Notes: a model not told the origin generated them from the letters alone. Shown: positions 8,872 through 19,833, numbered from the stretch's first letter. The stretch is 64,000 bases of DNA from Mycolicibacterium flavescens (GCF_001722335.1 NZ_MIHA01000011.1:134539-198538); one strand, 5' to 3'. A program made the numbers and translations.

Positions 8872-9891
8872 CTACCTGCCTTTGGCGACCTTGCGGATCA
8901 ACCGCGCGGTGCTGCGGTCGAGCACCTCCTGGCGGTCGGCGGGCGTTCGCATCCGCTCCGAGCGTCGCACCGCCGCGGCGATGGTCAGTTCGGACTCGTA
9001 GGCCTGCACCACCCGCGGGTCGACGTAGGAGGACCGGGCCACCGCGGGGGTGTTGCCGAGTTCCTCGGCCACCTCCTTCATCACCGCGGACTCCACCCGC
9101 TTGATCACCGTCTCGTTGACCGGCGGGTCGGCGTCGACGAAGGCCACCGCGGCCAGCACCGTGCCGTGCCACGTGCGCAGGTCCTTGACCGTGTACTCGT
9201 CGCCGACGAGCTGCTTGAACCGGGCGTTGAGGTCGTCGGAGTGCAGATCGGCCCAGCCGGAACCGTTGCGGCACACCAGTAGCCGCTCGGTGCGGTCCGG
9301 CCGGCGCAGCAGCGCGCGCACCGAGCGGACCGCCTCGGGGTCGTCGATGGTCAACGTGCGCCGCACCCCGCTCTTGGCCGGGAAGTCGAACTCGATCGCG
9401 GTGCGCTGCAAGCGCACGTGTTCACACAGCAGCGTGGAGATCCCGTAGGAGTTGTTCTCCTCGACGTACTGCTCGGAGCCGGCGCGGAAGTAGCCGAGGT
9501 CGAGCAGGTGCAGCGCCAGCGCGAGCACCCGGTCGCGGCTGAGGCCGCGGCCACGCAGATCGGCGGCGATCTGCCTGCGCATCTCCGGCAGCCCCGCCGA
9601 CATCCGCAGCACCCGGTCGAACTTCTCCTCGTTGCGCTCCTCCTGCCACTGCTGGTGGTAGAGGTACTGGCGGCGCCCCGCGGCGTCGGTGCCGACCGCC
9701 TGGATGTGTCCGTCGGGGTGCGGGCAGATCCACACCTTGCGCCACGCCGGCGGGATCACCAGCGCCTTGATCCGCTCCAGCGTCGCCTCATCGGTCACCG
9801 GGCTGCCGTCGGGGTGGTGATAGGAGAAGCCGCGGCCGCGCCGGACCCGGCGCAGCCCGGGACCGCTGACGTCGCTACGCCGGAGCCGCAT
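8872..9891 (-). CDS. Type IB DNA topoisomerase (poxvirus-like)
   Basis: 339 residues with the compact bacterial/poxviral TopIB architecture. The N-terminal beta domain contains IPPAWRKVWICPHPDGHIQA. The catalytic domain has Arg136 in FRAGSEQY, Arg239 and His242 in KDLRTWHGT, and the nucleophile Tyr289 in SSYVDPRVV. It relaxes supercoils through a 3'-phosphotyrosyl intermediate. M. tuberculosis lacks this gene, whereas several environmental mycobacteria have it. It lies on the opposite strand between a SigF-promoted glycosyltransferase and rsbW-sigF. A SigF-type promoter for the opposite direction overlaps its start codon region. Confidence 0.93.
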   Translation of the reverse strand: MRLRRSDVSGPGLRRVRRGRGFSYHHPDGSPVTDEATLERIKALVIPPAWRKVWICPHPDGHIQAVGTDAAGRRQYLYHQQWQEERNEEKFDRVLRMSAGLPEMRRQIAADLRGRGLSRDRVLALALHLLDLGYFRAGSEQYVEENNSYGISTLLCEHVRLQRTAIEFDFPAKSGVRRTLTIDDPEAVRSVRALLRRPDRTERLLVCRNGSGWADLHSDDLNARFKQLVGDEYTVKDLRTWHGTVLAAVAFVDADPPVNETVIKRVESAVMKEVAEELGNTPAVARSSYVDPRVVQAYESELTIAAAVRRSERMRTPADRQEVLDRSTARLIRKVAKGR

Positions 9892-9917
9892 GTTTGGTGT
9901 CCGACAGTTCTTGGGTA
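9892..9917 (+). promoter_or_regulatory. SigF-type promoter (distal) for rsbW-sigF
   Basis: GTTT at 9892-9895, 17-bp spacer, GGGTA at 9913-9917. It points toward rsbW about 220 bp away and would allow SigF autoregulation. It abuts the topoisomerase start codon on the other strand. Confidence 0.55.
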
Positions 9918-10090
9918 CAGCACACCCACCATGGAGAAGTCTGGCTTCGTCGCGCCCGTGAAACGCCGTACGTCACTGTCGGCTTCACCGCGTCCGGCAT
10001 TTTCGTGGTCGCACCTGTTTCATGCCAGAGCTAATACCCCGACCGGCGGGCGGCACACGTCGCCGGCACCGGACAACCGGTGTCCTCGTT

Positions 10091-10115
10091 GTTAACGAGG
10101 ATTCGCCCTGGGGTA
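10091..10115 (+). promoter_or_regulatory. SigF-type promoter (proximal) for rsbW-sigF
   Basis: GTTA at 10091-10094, 16-bp spacer, GGGTA at 10111-10115. It lies 30 bp upstream of the rsbW ATG, in the position of the known autoregulated usfX promoter of M. tuberculosis. Confidence 0.7.
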
Positions 10116-10144
10116 ATCTCGCCTCGACATTGCCGGGAGGTCAA

Positions 10145-10579
10145 ATGGCCGACGTTGCCAACACACAGAACGGGCACGGGCATGCCGCGCGCTCGGTGGA
10201 GCTCCGGGTCGCCGCGGAGCTGGAAAACCTTGCGGTGCTGCGGACCCTGGTCGCCGCGGTGGCGACGTTCGAGGACCTCGATTTCGACGCCGTAGCCGAT
10301 CTGCGGCTCGCGGTCGATGAGGCGTGCACCCGCCTGATCCGGTCCGCGGTGCCCGAATCGGTGCTGCTTCTTGTCATCGACCCGCGCGACGACGCCGTCG
10401 TGATCGACGCGTCGACGACCTGCAAGACTTCCGACGTGCTGGCCCCGGGCAGCTTCAGCTGGCACGTGCTGAGCTCGCTGACCGACGAGGTCACCACCTT
10501 CGAGAACGGCCAGGGCCCCGACCAGAGTCAGGTATTCGGGATCTCCATGACGACGAGGCGAGCGAGCACGCTGCAGTGA
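10145..10579 (+). CDS. rsbW: Anti-sigma-F factor RsbW (UsfX)
   Basis: 144 residues, a GHKL-fold anti-sigma factor that binds and holds SigF in the cytosol. The core (LENLAVLRTLVAAVATFEDL, LRLAVDEACTRLI, APGSFSWHVLSSL) closely resembles Rv3287c. The N-box reads DEACTRLI, with no canonical asparagine; as I recall this is usual for the mycobacterial subgroup and weakens any inference of kinase activity. ATG 10145 follows GGGAGG. The stop overlaps the sigF GTG by 4 bp (GTGA), which couples anti-sigma and sigma synthesis. A proximal SigF-type promoter suggests autoregulation. Confidence 0.95.
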   Translation: MADVANTQNGHGHAARSVELRVAAELENLAVLRTLVAAVATFEDLDFDAVADLRLAVDEACTRLIRSAVPESVLLLVIDPRDDAVVIDASTTCKTSDVLAPGSFSWHVLSSLTDEVTTFENGQGPDQSQVFGISMTTRRASTLQ

Positions 10580-11364
10580 GCCCGTCGACGTCGAGGGGTT
10601 CGTCGTCGCGATCGAACTCTGAGTACGCGGATGTCGCCGACATGTTCCGGGAGTTGAAGGAACTGCCGGCGGATTCGCCCAAGTTCCAGCGCCAGCGCGA
10701 CCGCATCGTCGAGCGCTGCCTACCGTTGGCCGACCACATCGCCCGCCGCTTCGACGGCCGCGGCGAACCGCGCGAGGATCTGGTTCAGGTCGCGCGCGTC
10801 GGGCTGGTGAACGCGGTGATCCGGTTCGACGTCGAGGCCGGCTCGGATTTCGTGTCGTTCGCAGTGCCCACGATCATGGGGGAGGTCCGCAGGCACTTCC
10901 GCGACAACAGCTGGTCGGTGAAGGTGCCGCGGCGGCTCAAGGAACTGCATCTGCGGCTGGGCGCCGCGACCGCGGAACTGTCGCAGCGGCTGGGCCGCGC
11001 CCCGACCGCCTCGGAACTGGCCGCCGAACTCGACATGGACCGCGACGAGGTGGTCGAGGGTCTGGTGGCGGGCAGCTCCTACAACACGCTGTCGATCGAC
11101 AGCGGGGGCAGCGGCACCGAGGACGCGCCGGCGATCGCCGACACGCTCGGTGACGTGGACCTGGGGCTGGATCAGATCGAGAACCGCGAGGCCCTGCGAC
11201 CGCTGCTGGCCGCGCTACCGGAGCGCGAGCGCACCGTGCTGCTGCTGCGGTTCTTCGAATCGCTGACCCAGACGCAGATCGCGGAGCGCGTCGGCATCTC
11301 GCAGATGCACGTGTCGCGGTTGCTGGCGAAGTCGCTGACGCGGCTACGGGACCAGCTTGAGTAA
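10576..11364 (+). CDS. sigF: RNA polymerase sigma factor SigF
   Basis: 262 residues, a group 3 sigma factor of the SigB/SigF type. Region 2 includes EDLVQVARVGLVNAVIRFD and FAVPTIMGEVRRHFRD; region 3 includes LGRAPTASELAAEL; region 4 includes LPERERTVLLLRFFESLTQTQ and a helix-turn-helix RVGISQMHVSRLLAKSL. GTG 10576 overlaps the rsbW stop. It directs polymerase to GTTT-N16-GGGTA promoters, several of which occur within 4 kb. Its 3' end overlaps the convergent STAS gene by 21 bp, so read-through from either side would give antisense RNA. Confidence 0.97.
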   Translation: MSPSTSRGSSSRSNSEYADVADMFRELKELPADSPKFQRQRDRIVERCLPLADHIARRFDGRGEPREDLVQVARVGLVNAVIRFDVEAGSDFVSFAVPTIMGEVRRHFRDNSWSVKVPRRLKELHLRLGAATAELSQRLGRAPTASELAAELDMDRDEVVEGLVAGSSYNTLSIDSGGSGTEDAPAIADTLGDVDLGLDQIENREALRPLLAALPERERTVLLLRFFESLTQTQIAERVGISQMHVSRLLAKSLTRLRDQLE

Positions 11365-11772
11365 CGGCGCCGGCCGGGCCCGCACCGCTTGGACGGCCTG
11401 CTCGACGCTGTCGAACACCGGCAGCGCACCGTCGGGGTCGCAGATGCGCAGCAGTCGCTTGACCGACGCGCTCGGCGTCATCGCCCAGTAGATGTCCGCT
11501 CCCGCGGTGCGCACGTTGAGCGTGTGCAGCGCGGAAAAGCCTGCGGTGCCGAAGAATTCAACGCCGGTCAGGTCGACCACCAGGCGCTCGATGTGGTCGC
11601 CGTCGCGCAGCGCGTAGGCGACGAACTCCAGGGCGTTGGCGGCGTCGATCTCACCGGACGCCGCGACGATCGTGGTGCCTGGCTCCAGCCCGCGGCTGGA
11701 GAAGTGGGCGGTGTGGCACTCGTTGGCCTCGGTTATCGAGTCGACGAGCTTGAAATGGGAAATAGCAGACAT
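11344..11772 (-). CDS. STAS-domain anti-anti-sigma-like protein, convergent with sigF
   Basis: 142 residues from ATG 11772 (GGAG ribosome site); an in-frame start at 11814 is possible. The STAS fold is clear: TIVAASGEIDAANALEFVAY, LVVDLTGVEFFGTAGFSALHTLN and IYWAMTPSASVKRLLRICD. In classic antagonists the phosphorylated residue lies in a DSSG-like turn; here the turn reads FFGTAGF, with Thr as the only candidate acceptor. It is a plausible partner of RsbW, freeing SigF, by analogy with RsfA/RsfB of M. tuberculosis. The gene overlaps the sigF 3' end by 21 bp in the convergent orientation. Confidence 0.85.
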   Translation of the reverse strand: MSAISHFKLVDSITEANECHTAHFSSRGLEPGTTIVAASGEIDAANALEFVAYALRDGDHIERLVVDLTGVEFFGTAGFSALHTLNVRTAGADIYWAMTPSASVKRLLRICDPDGALPVFDSVEQAVQAVRARPAPLLKLVP

Positions 11773-12073
11773 TGTGACTCCATCAGTGAATACGGGATTC
11801 GTACTGTGGTTCACGTCAAAATTTGGGGCCCTGCGTGTTCAAAGCCTTCGCAGCAGTGGTGGGAGTTTCTACCCTGCACGTCGATGACGTATCCGGCGGC
11901 TGTGAACTCAACCTGCATTGAACCCTACGCTGCTTGTCGGGCCCGCACAATCGGTATCGCAATCGTCGTCGACGCCGCACGTCAGCGGCGAATCCAGGAC
12001 TTTCGCCCGCGTCAATTGGCCGGGTTGTCGGCCGGGTTTGGTGAACCGCGCGCAGCCCAGCACACTTGACGGT
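11773..12073. other. Intergenic region between STAS gene and MocA-like gene
   Basis: About 300 bp that must hold the divergent promoters of the STAS gene and the MocA-like gene. I see no convincing ORF. On the minus strand a GGGTA sits near 11865-11875 with only a poor -35, so a SigF promoter there is doubtful. Confidence 0.4.
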
Positions 12074-12613
12074 ATGTCGACGTCTGTCGCCGGGGTGTTG
12101 CTGGCCGCGGGTGCGGGGACCCGGTTCGGGATGCCGAAAGTGCTTGCCGCTGAAGGGGAGTGGTTGACGACGGCGGTCGACGCGCTGCGCGGTGGGGGAT
12201 GCGGCGACGTGGTGGTGGTCCTCGGCGCGGCGCTGGTCGATGTGCCGCCACCAGCGCGTTCGGTGTACGCCGAGGCGTGGGCGGACGGCCTGTCGGCGTC
12301 GCTGCGCGCGGGGTTGTCGGAGCTGGACGCGGACTACGCGGTGGTGCACACCGTCGACACCCCCGACGTCGGCGCCGAGGTGGTGCGGCGCGTGGTGGCC
12401 GCGGGCGTCGCCTCGACGTCGGGGCTGGCGCGGGCCCGCTACGCGGGGCGGCCGGGACATCCGGTGCTCATCGCACGCCGGCACTGGGCGCCGCTGCTTG
12501 AGCTGGCCGGCGGCGACGAGGGGGCGCGGCCGTATCTGGCCGGCCGCGACGACGTGGTCGCGGTGGAGTGCGCGGACCTGGCCACCGGCCGCGACGTCGA
12601 TACCCCCGGCTGA
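12074..12613 (+). CDS. MobA/MocA-like nucleotidyltransferase
   Basis: 179 residues of the MobA-like NTP transferase fold. It opens with the nucleotide-binding signature AGVLLAAGAGTRFGMPKVL and continues with HTVDTPDVGAEVVRRVV, where the aspartates bind metal, and ARYAGRPGHPVLIARRHW. MocA/MobA enzymes attach CMP or GMP to molybdopterin. No other molybdenum-cofactor genes are nearby, so the acceptor is uncertain. The ATG at 12074 follows CTTGACGGT with no strong ribosome site, suggesting leaderless initiation. It is not in the equivalent M. tuberculosis interval. Confidence 0.8.
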   Translation: MSTSVAGVLLAAGAGTRFGMPKVLAAEGEWLTTAVDALRGGGCGDVVVVLGAALVDVPPPARSVYAEAWADGLSASLRAGLSELDADYAVVHTVDTPDVGAEVVRRVVAAGVASTSGLARARYAGRPGHPVLIARRHWAPLLELAGGDEGARPYLAGRDDVVAVECADLATGRDVDTPG

Positions 12614-12616
12614 CGG

Positions 12617-12946
12617 TCAGGGCAACGTCACGCCGAGCATCGCCGCGGCGAACCGGCGCACCGACGTCTCGGCGATGGTCGCCGCGTCGCCGTGACCGTC
12701 GCGGAAACGCTTGTGCAGCACCGGGATCTGCGGGTCGACGGTGATCTCGGCGAGCATCTCGCCGGTCGTCGGCTCACACACCGCCCAGGAGTAGCCGGTT
12801 TCCGACGCCCAGCGCGCGCGGCACCGGGTCACGTAGTCGGGGTCGGTTTCGCCCATCTCCGCGAGCGCGGGGCGGTCGTCGATCAGTTCGTCGTCGCGGG
12901 GCGCACGCAGATACCACGCACCGGCGTTGATCTCGACGGGCTCCAT
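12617..12946 (-). CDS. Hypothetical protein, possibly GNAT-related
   Basis: 109 residues from ATG 12946 (MEPVEINAGAWYLRAPRDDE); a TTG at 12958 would add four. The opening WYLRAPRDDELIDDRPAL and the strand SWAVCEPTTGEMLAEITVD resemble the start of RimJ-type GNAT acetyltransferases. The protein is too short for a full domain and lacks the acetyl-CoA loop. It lies downstream of accA3 on the same strand, separated by a long hairpin. It overlaps nothing and ends 3 bp from the MocA-like stop. Function is unknown. Confidence 0.55.
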   Translation of the reverse strand: MEPVEINAGAWYLRAPRDDELIDDRPALAEMGETDPDYVTRCRARWASETGYSWAVCEPTTGEMLAEITVDPQIPVLHKRFRDGHGDAATIAETSVRRFAAAMLGVTLP

Positions 12947-12965
12947 CAGCGTCACCAATCAAGCG

Positions 12966-13023
12966 CGAGCAGACGCAAAGTGCCCTGAAATTGCGGCTTT
13001 TACGGGCACTTTGCGTCTGCTCG
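12966..13023. repeat. 20-bp-arm hairpin repeat between accA3 and the hypothetical gene
   Basis: A perfect inverted repeat: CGAGCAGACGCAAAGTGCCC (12966-12985) and its exact complement (13004-13023), with an 18-nt loop. The arm sequence, with its GCAGACGCAAA core, resembles a hairpin I recall as dispersed in intergenic regions of fast-growing mycobacteria. It could serve as an accA3 terminator (it starts 14 bp past the stop) or be a REP/MITE-like element. No poly-T tract follows. Confidence 0.8.
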
Positions 13024-13036
13024 GCGGAAAAGTGGG

Positions 13037-14872
<1,836 letters not shown>

Positions 14873-15024
14873 TTAAGAATGTAACGGAGGGAGTTTATGC
14901 GTCCCTGCTGAGGTCTCGACGAGCCGGTCCCTTACCCGCGAGTAATAAACCGCGGCTCCGACCCCCGATCGGCGAGCGCTCACCCCGCTACAGATCGAGC
15001 CCCACCAGTGCCGAGTCGGAGTGT

Positions 15025-15434
15025 CTAGCGCAGCCGCTTCTTGATGCGGGCCAGCATCGCCGACATGCCGCGCAACCGCAGCGGGCTGATCAGCGCGGCC
15101 AGCCCCAGCTCGGAGTAGAAGTCGTCGGGCACCGCCAGGATCTCCTCGGCGGGTAGGTCGTCGAGCCCGGTGGCCAGGATCGCGGCGAACCCGCGGGTGG
15201 TGGGTGCCTCGGCGGGGGCGCTGAAGTACAGCCGCACGTGGGCGCGGTCGCCGGCGTCGACGTGCAGGAACAGCGGCGACTGGCATTCGGGCACCGGTTC
15301 CATCGCGGCCTCTTCGAGGTCGGCGGGCAGCGGCGGCAACTCGTTGGCGAACTCCAGCAGCAGCTGCAGCTTGTCCTGCCCCTGAACCTCCTGGAAGTCC
15401 GAGACCACCTCCGCCAGCGCGGCCGGCATTGCAC

Positions 15435-15438
<4 letters not shown>
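15025..15438 (-). CDS. SufE-like Fe-S assembly/sulfur acceptor protein
   Basis: 137 residues of the SufE family. It shows the characteristic [24 protein letters not shown] opening, the sulfur-accepting cysteine in [13 protein letters not shown], and the C-terminal [19 protein letters not shown]. It accepts persulfide sulfur from a cysteine desulfurase. It overlaps the upstream sseA by 4 bp, so sulfur transfer and rhodanese functions are co-translated. The pair corresponds to Rv3284-Rv3283. The approximately 190 bp between it and accA3 holds the accA3 promoter region, with AT-rich stretches but no ORF. Confidence 0.9.
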
Positions 15439-16331
<893 letters not shown>

Positions 16332-16510
16332 AGAGCAGAGCCTACCCAGCGCGCCGACGACGCGCGGTCCGCTCAGCGCTTGCTTGTTGTGGCAAACCTT
16401 CTACGGTATGAAGTCCGGGGAGTTTTCCTCCAGGCCTTGGCTAACCCCGCCAGGTGCGGCGCCGACACCGTCGCAGCCGGCGCCCACACCGACCGCGGGA
16501 GCAGGAGCAC

Positions 16511-17146
16511 GTGAGCCCAGAACCACACGCACCGCACGTCACCGCCGACGACGTGGCCCGCAGGAGGGCCGCCGCGCCGAAGCTCAAGGTGCCGCCCGCG
16601 GCGCCGCCGACCGGCCTGCGCCGACTGCGTGACCGGCTCAGCGAGCAAATCTTCAATCTGGTGTTGACCCATGTGCCGTCGCACACCGTGCGGCAGGGCT
16701 TCCTGCGCGCCTGCGGCGCCACCATCGGGGAGCGCTCGGCGATCATGCGCGGCACCGAGGTGTACGGCATCGCATACCTGACGATCGGCGACGAGACCGC
16801 GATCGGGTGGCGCTGCGTGCTCGACGCCCGCGGCGGGCTGTGCATCGGCGACAACGTCACGGTCGCCAGCGACGTGCACTTCCTGGGCACCCGTCGCGAC
16901 ATCGACCGGCCCGGCCTGCGGCACGTGCCGGTGCCGACGGTGGTGGGCGACTACGCGTGGATCGCCAGCCGCGCCATGGTGCTTCCGGCACACATCAAGC
17001 GCGGCGCGGTCGTCGCCGGGCAGGCGACGGTGATGCGCGACATCGAGGAGTGCGAAGTCGTCGGCGGTGATCCGCTCAAGGTCATCGGTCAGCGCGACCC
17101 CGAGGCGCTGGCCTACACCGCGGGCTACCGCCCGCTGTTCTCCTAG
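16511..17146 (+). CDS. Left-handed beta-helix (hexapeptide) acyltransferase, copy 1
   Basis: 211 residues from GTG 16511 (GCAGGAGC ribosome site). After a proline-rich start (AAAPKLKVPPAAPP) it has a hydrophobic/basic segment and then hexapeptide repeats, including LTIGDETAIGWRCVLDARGGLCIGDNVTVASDVHFLG, typical of WbbJ/maltose-acetyltransferase-type enzymes. It would transfer acetyl or another acyl group to a sugar on the cytosolic side. It is the first gene of the polysaccharide block, transcribed away from sseA. Two paralogues are at 28.3 and 30.2 kb. It has TRRDIDRPG where the others read GGHDINHPD, so the active-site histidine of the copies is replaced here, possibly changing activity. 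Confidence 0.82.
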   Translation: MSPEPHAPHVTADDVARRRAAAPKLKVPPAAPPTGLRRLRDRLSEQIFNLVLTHVPSHTVRQGFLRACGATIGERSAIMRGTEVYGIAYLTIGDETAIGWRCVLDARGGLCIGDNVTVASDVHFLGTRRDIDRPGLRHVPVPTVVGDYAWIASRAMVLPAHIKRGAVVAGQATVMRDIEECEVVGGDPLKVIGQRDPEALAYTAGYRPLFS

Positions 17147-17191
17147 CGGCGCCCGCGTGCCCGTCCCCCGAACCGACCGATTGGCGAACCG

Positions 17192-18328
17192 ATGACCAAG
17201 GTGACCTTCCTGCTGTCGAAAGACCCCGCGACTCAGCACGGCGGCGACATCGAGCTCTCACGCGTCGCGATGCGCCTGGCCGCCGACTCGTTCGACGTGG
17301 CCGCGCTGTGCCTGTCGGCCGAAAACGGTTCGGCGACAGTTGATCTGGTTCCCGGCGGGCTGCCGTTGACGCGGGTGGCCAAACCGCCGGTGGACAAGGT
17401 CCGCATCCTGGCCAGGTCGGTCACGCAGCGCCGCAGCCTCGCGCATGTGCGGTTCGACTTCGACGAGCTGGTCACCGCGATCGACGCTCTGGAGTCCGAT
17501 GTCTTCGTCGCCGAACACAGCTACATGGCCGAGTCGTTCCTGCGCAGCTCTCACGCCGGGCGCACCGGCCTGATCATCAACACGATCAACACCGAATCGC
17601 AGGTGTGGCTGTCGACGCGGGGGCTGCTCGGCAAGATCGAGGAACCGCGGTTGCTGCGCGACGAGATCCGGGTGGCCCGCGCCGCCGACGCCGTCGGCAC
17701 CTACGACATCGAGGAAGCCGAGATGTACCGGGCCAACGGGCAACCGCAGGCGCGGTGGCTCGACGTGACCCTGCCGCCCTCAGAGAAGGTCGACGTCTCG
17801 GCGACCGGGCCGCGGCTGGGCTTCGTCGGGGTGCGCGACTGGCCGCCGAACCAGGAGGGCTTCCTCTACGCGTTGCAGCTGTGGCCCAGGATCGCCGAGG
17901 GCATCCCCGGCGCCGAACTGTGCATCGCGGGACCGAAGAAGCCCGGCGCCAAGGACCCGGTCTACCCGCCGGGCGTGCGTGACCTCGGTTTCGTCGAGGA
18001 CCTGCCGGGCTTCTTCCGGACCTGCCGGGCGCTGATGGCGCCGATCAAGACCGGCGGCGGGGTGCGGGTCAAGATCCTCGACTCGATCAGCAAGGGGCTG
18101 CCGGTGATCGGCACCGGCCCCGCGGTGGGCTCGCTGCCCGCGCTGTTCGACCTGCCCACCTACGACGACGAGGAGCAGTTCATCGCCGAGTGCCGTCGTC
18201 ACCTGCTCGACCGCGACGTCGCGGTCAAGGCCGGCGACGCCCTCTACGAGGCCAACCGCGCGCACTGGGAGACCCGCAAACCGCACCGGTCGTTCGAGGA
18301 TCTGGTGCGCGCGGGAATCCGGTCCTGA
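17192..18328 (+). CDS. GT4-like glycosyltransferase of the polysaccharide locus
   Basis: 378 residues, GT-B fold. The N-terminus (MTKVTFLLSKDPATQHGGDIELSRVAMRLA) fits the acceptor domain. The C-terminal half has LGFVGVRDWPPNQEGFLYAL, LCIAGPKK, VRDLGFVEDLPGFFRTCRALMAPIKTGGGVRVKILDS, and KGLPVIGT, typical of GT4/Glyco_trans_1_4 enzymes. It likely adds a sugar to the lipid-linked repeat unit at the inner membrane face. It lies 45 bp after the acyltransferase and upstream of the nucleotide-sugar dehydrogenase, in one transcription unit. Donor sugar is not evident. Confidence 0.8.
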   Translation: MTKVTFLLSKDPATQHGGDIELSRVAMRLAADSFDVAALCLSAENGSATVDLVPGGLPLTRVAKPPVDKVRILARSVTQRRSLAHVRFDFDELVTAIDALESDVFVAEHSYMAESFLRSSHAGRTGLIINTINTESQVWLSTRGLLGKIEEPRLLRDEIRVARAADAVGTYDIEEAEMYRANGQPQARWLDVTLPPSEKVDVSATGPRLGFVGVRDWPPNQEGFLYALQLWPRIAEGIPGAELCIAGPKKPGAKDPVYPPGVRDLGFVEDLPGFFRTCRALMAPIKTGGGVRVKILDSISKGLPVIGTGPAVGSLPALFDLPTYDDEEQFIAECRRHLLDRDVAVKAGDALYEANRAHWETRKPHRSFEDLVRAGIRS

Positions 18329-18483
18329 TCGGCGGCGCGCGGCTACAGTGAGACCGCTGGCAACGCCGCCCCTATTGACGCCAGCGTTCAAAAGGTGCTT
18401 TCGATTACGCGAAATTGGTGTCGGCAACGTATCGTCGTGACCCGGTACCGCAAACTCCTGAAGCAGATGGGAATCGTAAGGCT

Positions 18484-19833
18484 ATGTCTGAGCCAGCAAA
18501 ATACGACGTCGGAATTGTCGGGCTTGGTTACGTCGGATTGACCCTGGCGACGGTGCTGGCCGAGTCCGGCAGTTCGGTGATTGGTGTGGAGACCCGCCCG
18601 GACATCGTCGAGATGACCAATCAGGGCATTCCGCATTTCACCGAGACCGGCCTGCCCGACGCGCTCTCGGGTGTCACCCGCTCCGGGAAACTGCGCGCCG
18701 TCGAGCGCTTCGACAACTCGTTCACCTGCGACACCTACATCATCACGGTCGGCACCCCGCTGTCCGCGGACGGGGTGGCGCGCGTCGACATGATCGAGGC
18801 CGCGGCCCGCGATATCGCGGCGAACATGCGCGATGGTGCGCTGGTCATCCTGCGGTCCACCGTGAAGGTCGGCACCACCCGCGACGTGGTGGCCCCGGCG
18901 CTGGCCGAGGCCGGCAAACAGTTCGACATCGCGATGTGCCCGGAGCGCACGCTGGAGGGCAAAGCGCTGCAGGAGCTGCGTGAACTGCCGCAGATCGTCG
19001 GCGCCGACGAGCAGGCCGTCGCCGACCGGGCCGCGGCGCTGTTCCGCCGGCTGACGAATTCGATCGTGCAGGTGTCCGGAGTCGAAACGGCCGAGATCAT
19101 CAAACTCGTCAGCAATACGTTCCGCGATGTGCAATTCGCATTCGCCAATGAGGTGGCCCGGCTATGTGATGCGTTCGGTGTCAACGCCCACGAAGTCATC
19201 GCCTCCGGCAAACTCGGTTACAGCCGCACGAATATCCCGATGCCGGGTCTGGTCGGCGGGCCGTGCCTGGAAAAGGATCCGCACATTCTGATGGAGAGTG
19301 CCCGCGCACGCGGTGTCCATCTGGAGATGACCAGCGCGGGCCGGATGATCAACGAGCGCCAGCCGGCGGAGACCGTGCGCTTCATCAGCACCGAGATCAA
19401 CCGCCGCAAGCTGGCCGAGCAGGGCCCGCTGAAGATCAGCCTCGTCGGCATGGCGTTCAAGGGGCTGCCCGAGACCAGCGACCTGCGCGGGTCGATGTCG
19501 ATCAAGGTGCTCGACCAGTTGCGCAAGGCCCACCCGGAAGCCGAGATCGGTCTGTACGACCCCGTGACGTCGCCGGAGGTGCTGGCGTCGGAGTTTCCCG
19601 ACGACCGGGTGTTCAACCGGTTCGGGGACGCGGTGAGCGGGGCGTCGGTCGTGGTGATCGGCAACAACCATCCGTCGCTGGGCCAGATCTCGCCGCGCAC
19701 CATCAGCGAGTTCATCAGCCCCGACGGGTTCATCTTCGATTACTGGAACCACTTCAGCCACCTGCCGGCGTCCGAACTGGGCGACTCGTACTTCGCGGTC
19801 GGCAACAGCGGATGGGTGCCCGCCGATGTCTAG
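18484..19833 (+). CDS. UDP-sugar 6-dehydrogenase (UDP-ManNAcA/UDP-GlcA dehydrogenase family)
   Basis: 449 residues with the three-domain UDPGDH layout. The NAD-binding Rossmann motif is VGIVGLGYVGLTLATVLAESG. The central domain has EIIKLVSNTFRD with catalytic Lys207, and GLVGGPCLEKDPH with nucleophile Cys261. The C-terminal UDP-binding domain has SLVGMAFKGLPETSDLRGS. It makes a UDP-uronic acid, giving the polysaccharide acidic residues. The E-x-TLEGKAL pattern resembles WecC-type ManNAc enzymes more than UDP-glucose enzymes, but this is a weak call. A 155-bp AT-richer gap upstream suggests its own promoter. It overlaps the next gene by 8 bp. Confidence 0.88.
   Translation: MSEPAKYDVGIVGLGYVGLTLATVLAESGSSVIGVETRPDIVEMTNQGIPHFTETGLPDALSGVTRSGKLRAVERFDNSFTCDTYIITVGTPLSADGVARVDMIEAAARDIAANMRDGALVILRSTVKVGTTRDVVAPALAEAGKQFDIAMCPERTLEGKALQELRELPQIVGADEQAVADRAAALFRRLTNSIVQVSGVETAEIIKLVSNTFRDVQFAFANEVARLCDAFGVNAHEVIASGKLGYSRTNIPMPGLVGGPCLEKDPHILMESARARGVHLEMTSAGRMINERQPAETVRFISTEINRRKLAEQGPLKISLVGMAFKGLPETSDLRGSMSIKVLDQLRKAHPEAEIGLYDPVTSPEVLASEFPDDRVFNRFGDAVSGASVVVIGNNHPSLGQISPRTISEFISPDGFIFDYWNHFSHLPASELGDSYFAVGNSGWVPADV

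Noticed and set aside
11850..11880. GGGTA on the minus strand upstream of the STAS gene as a SigF promoter
   Set aside because: The matching -35 is GGAT at best, so it was not listed as a promoter.
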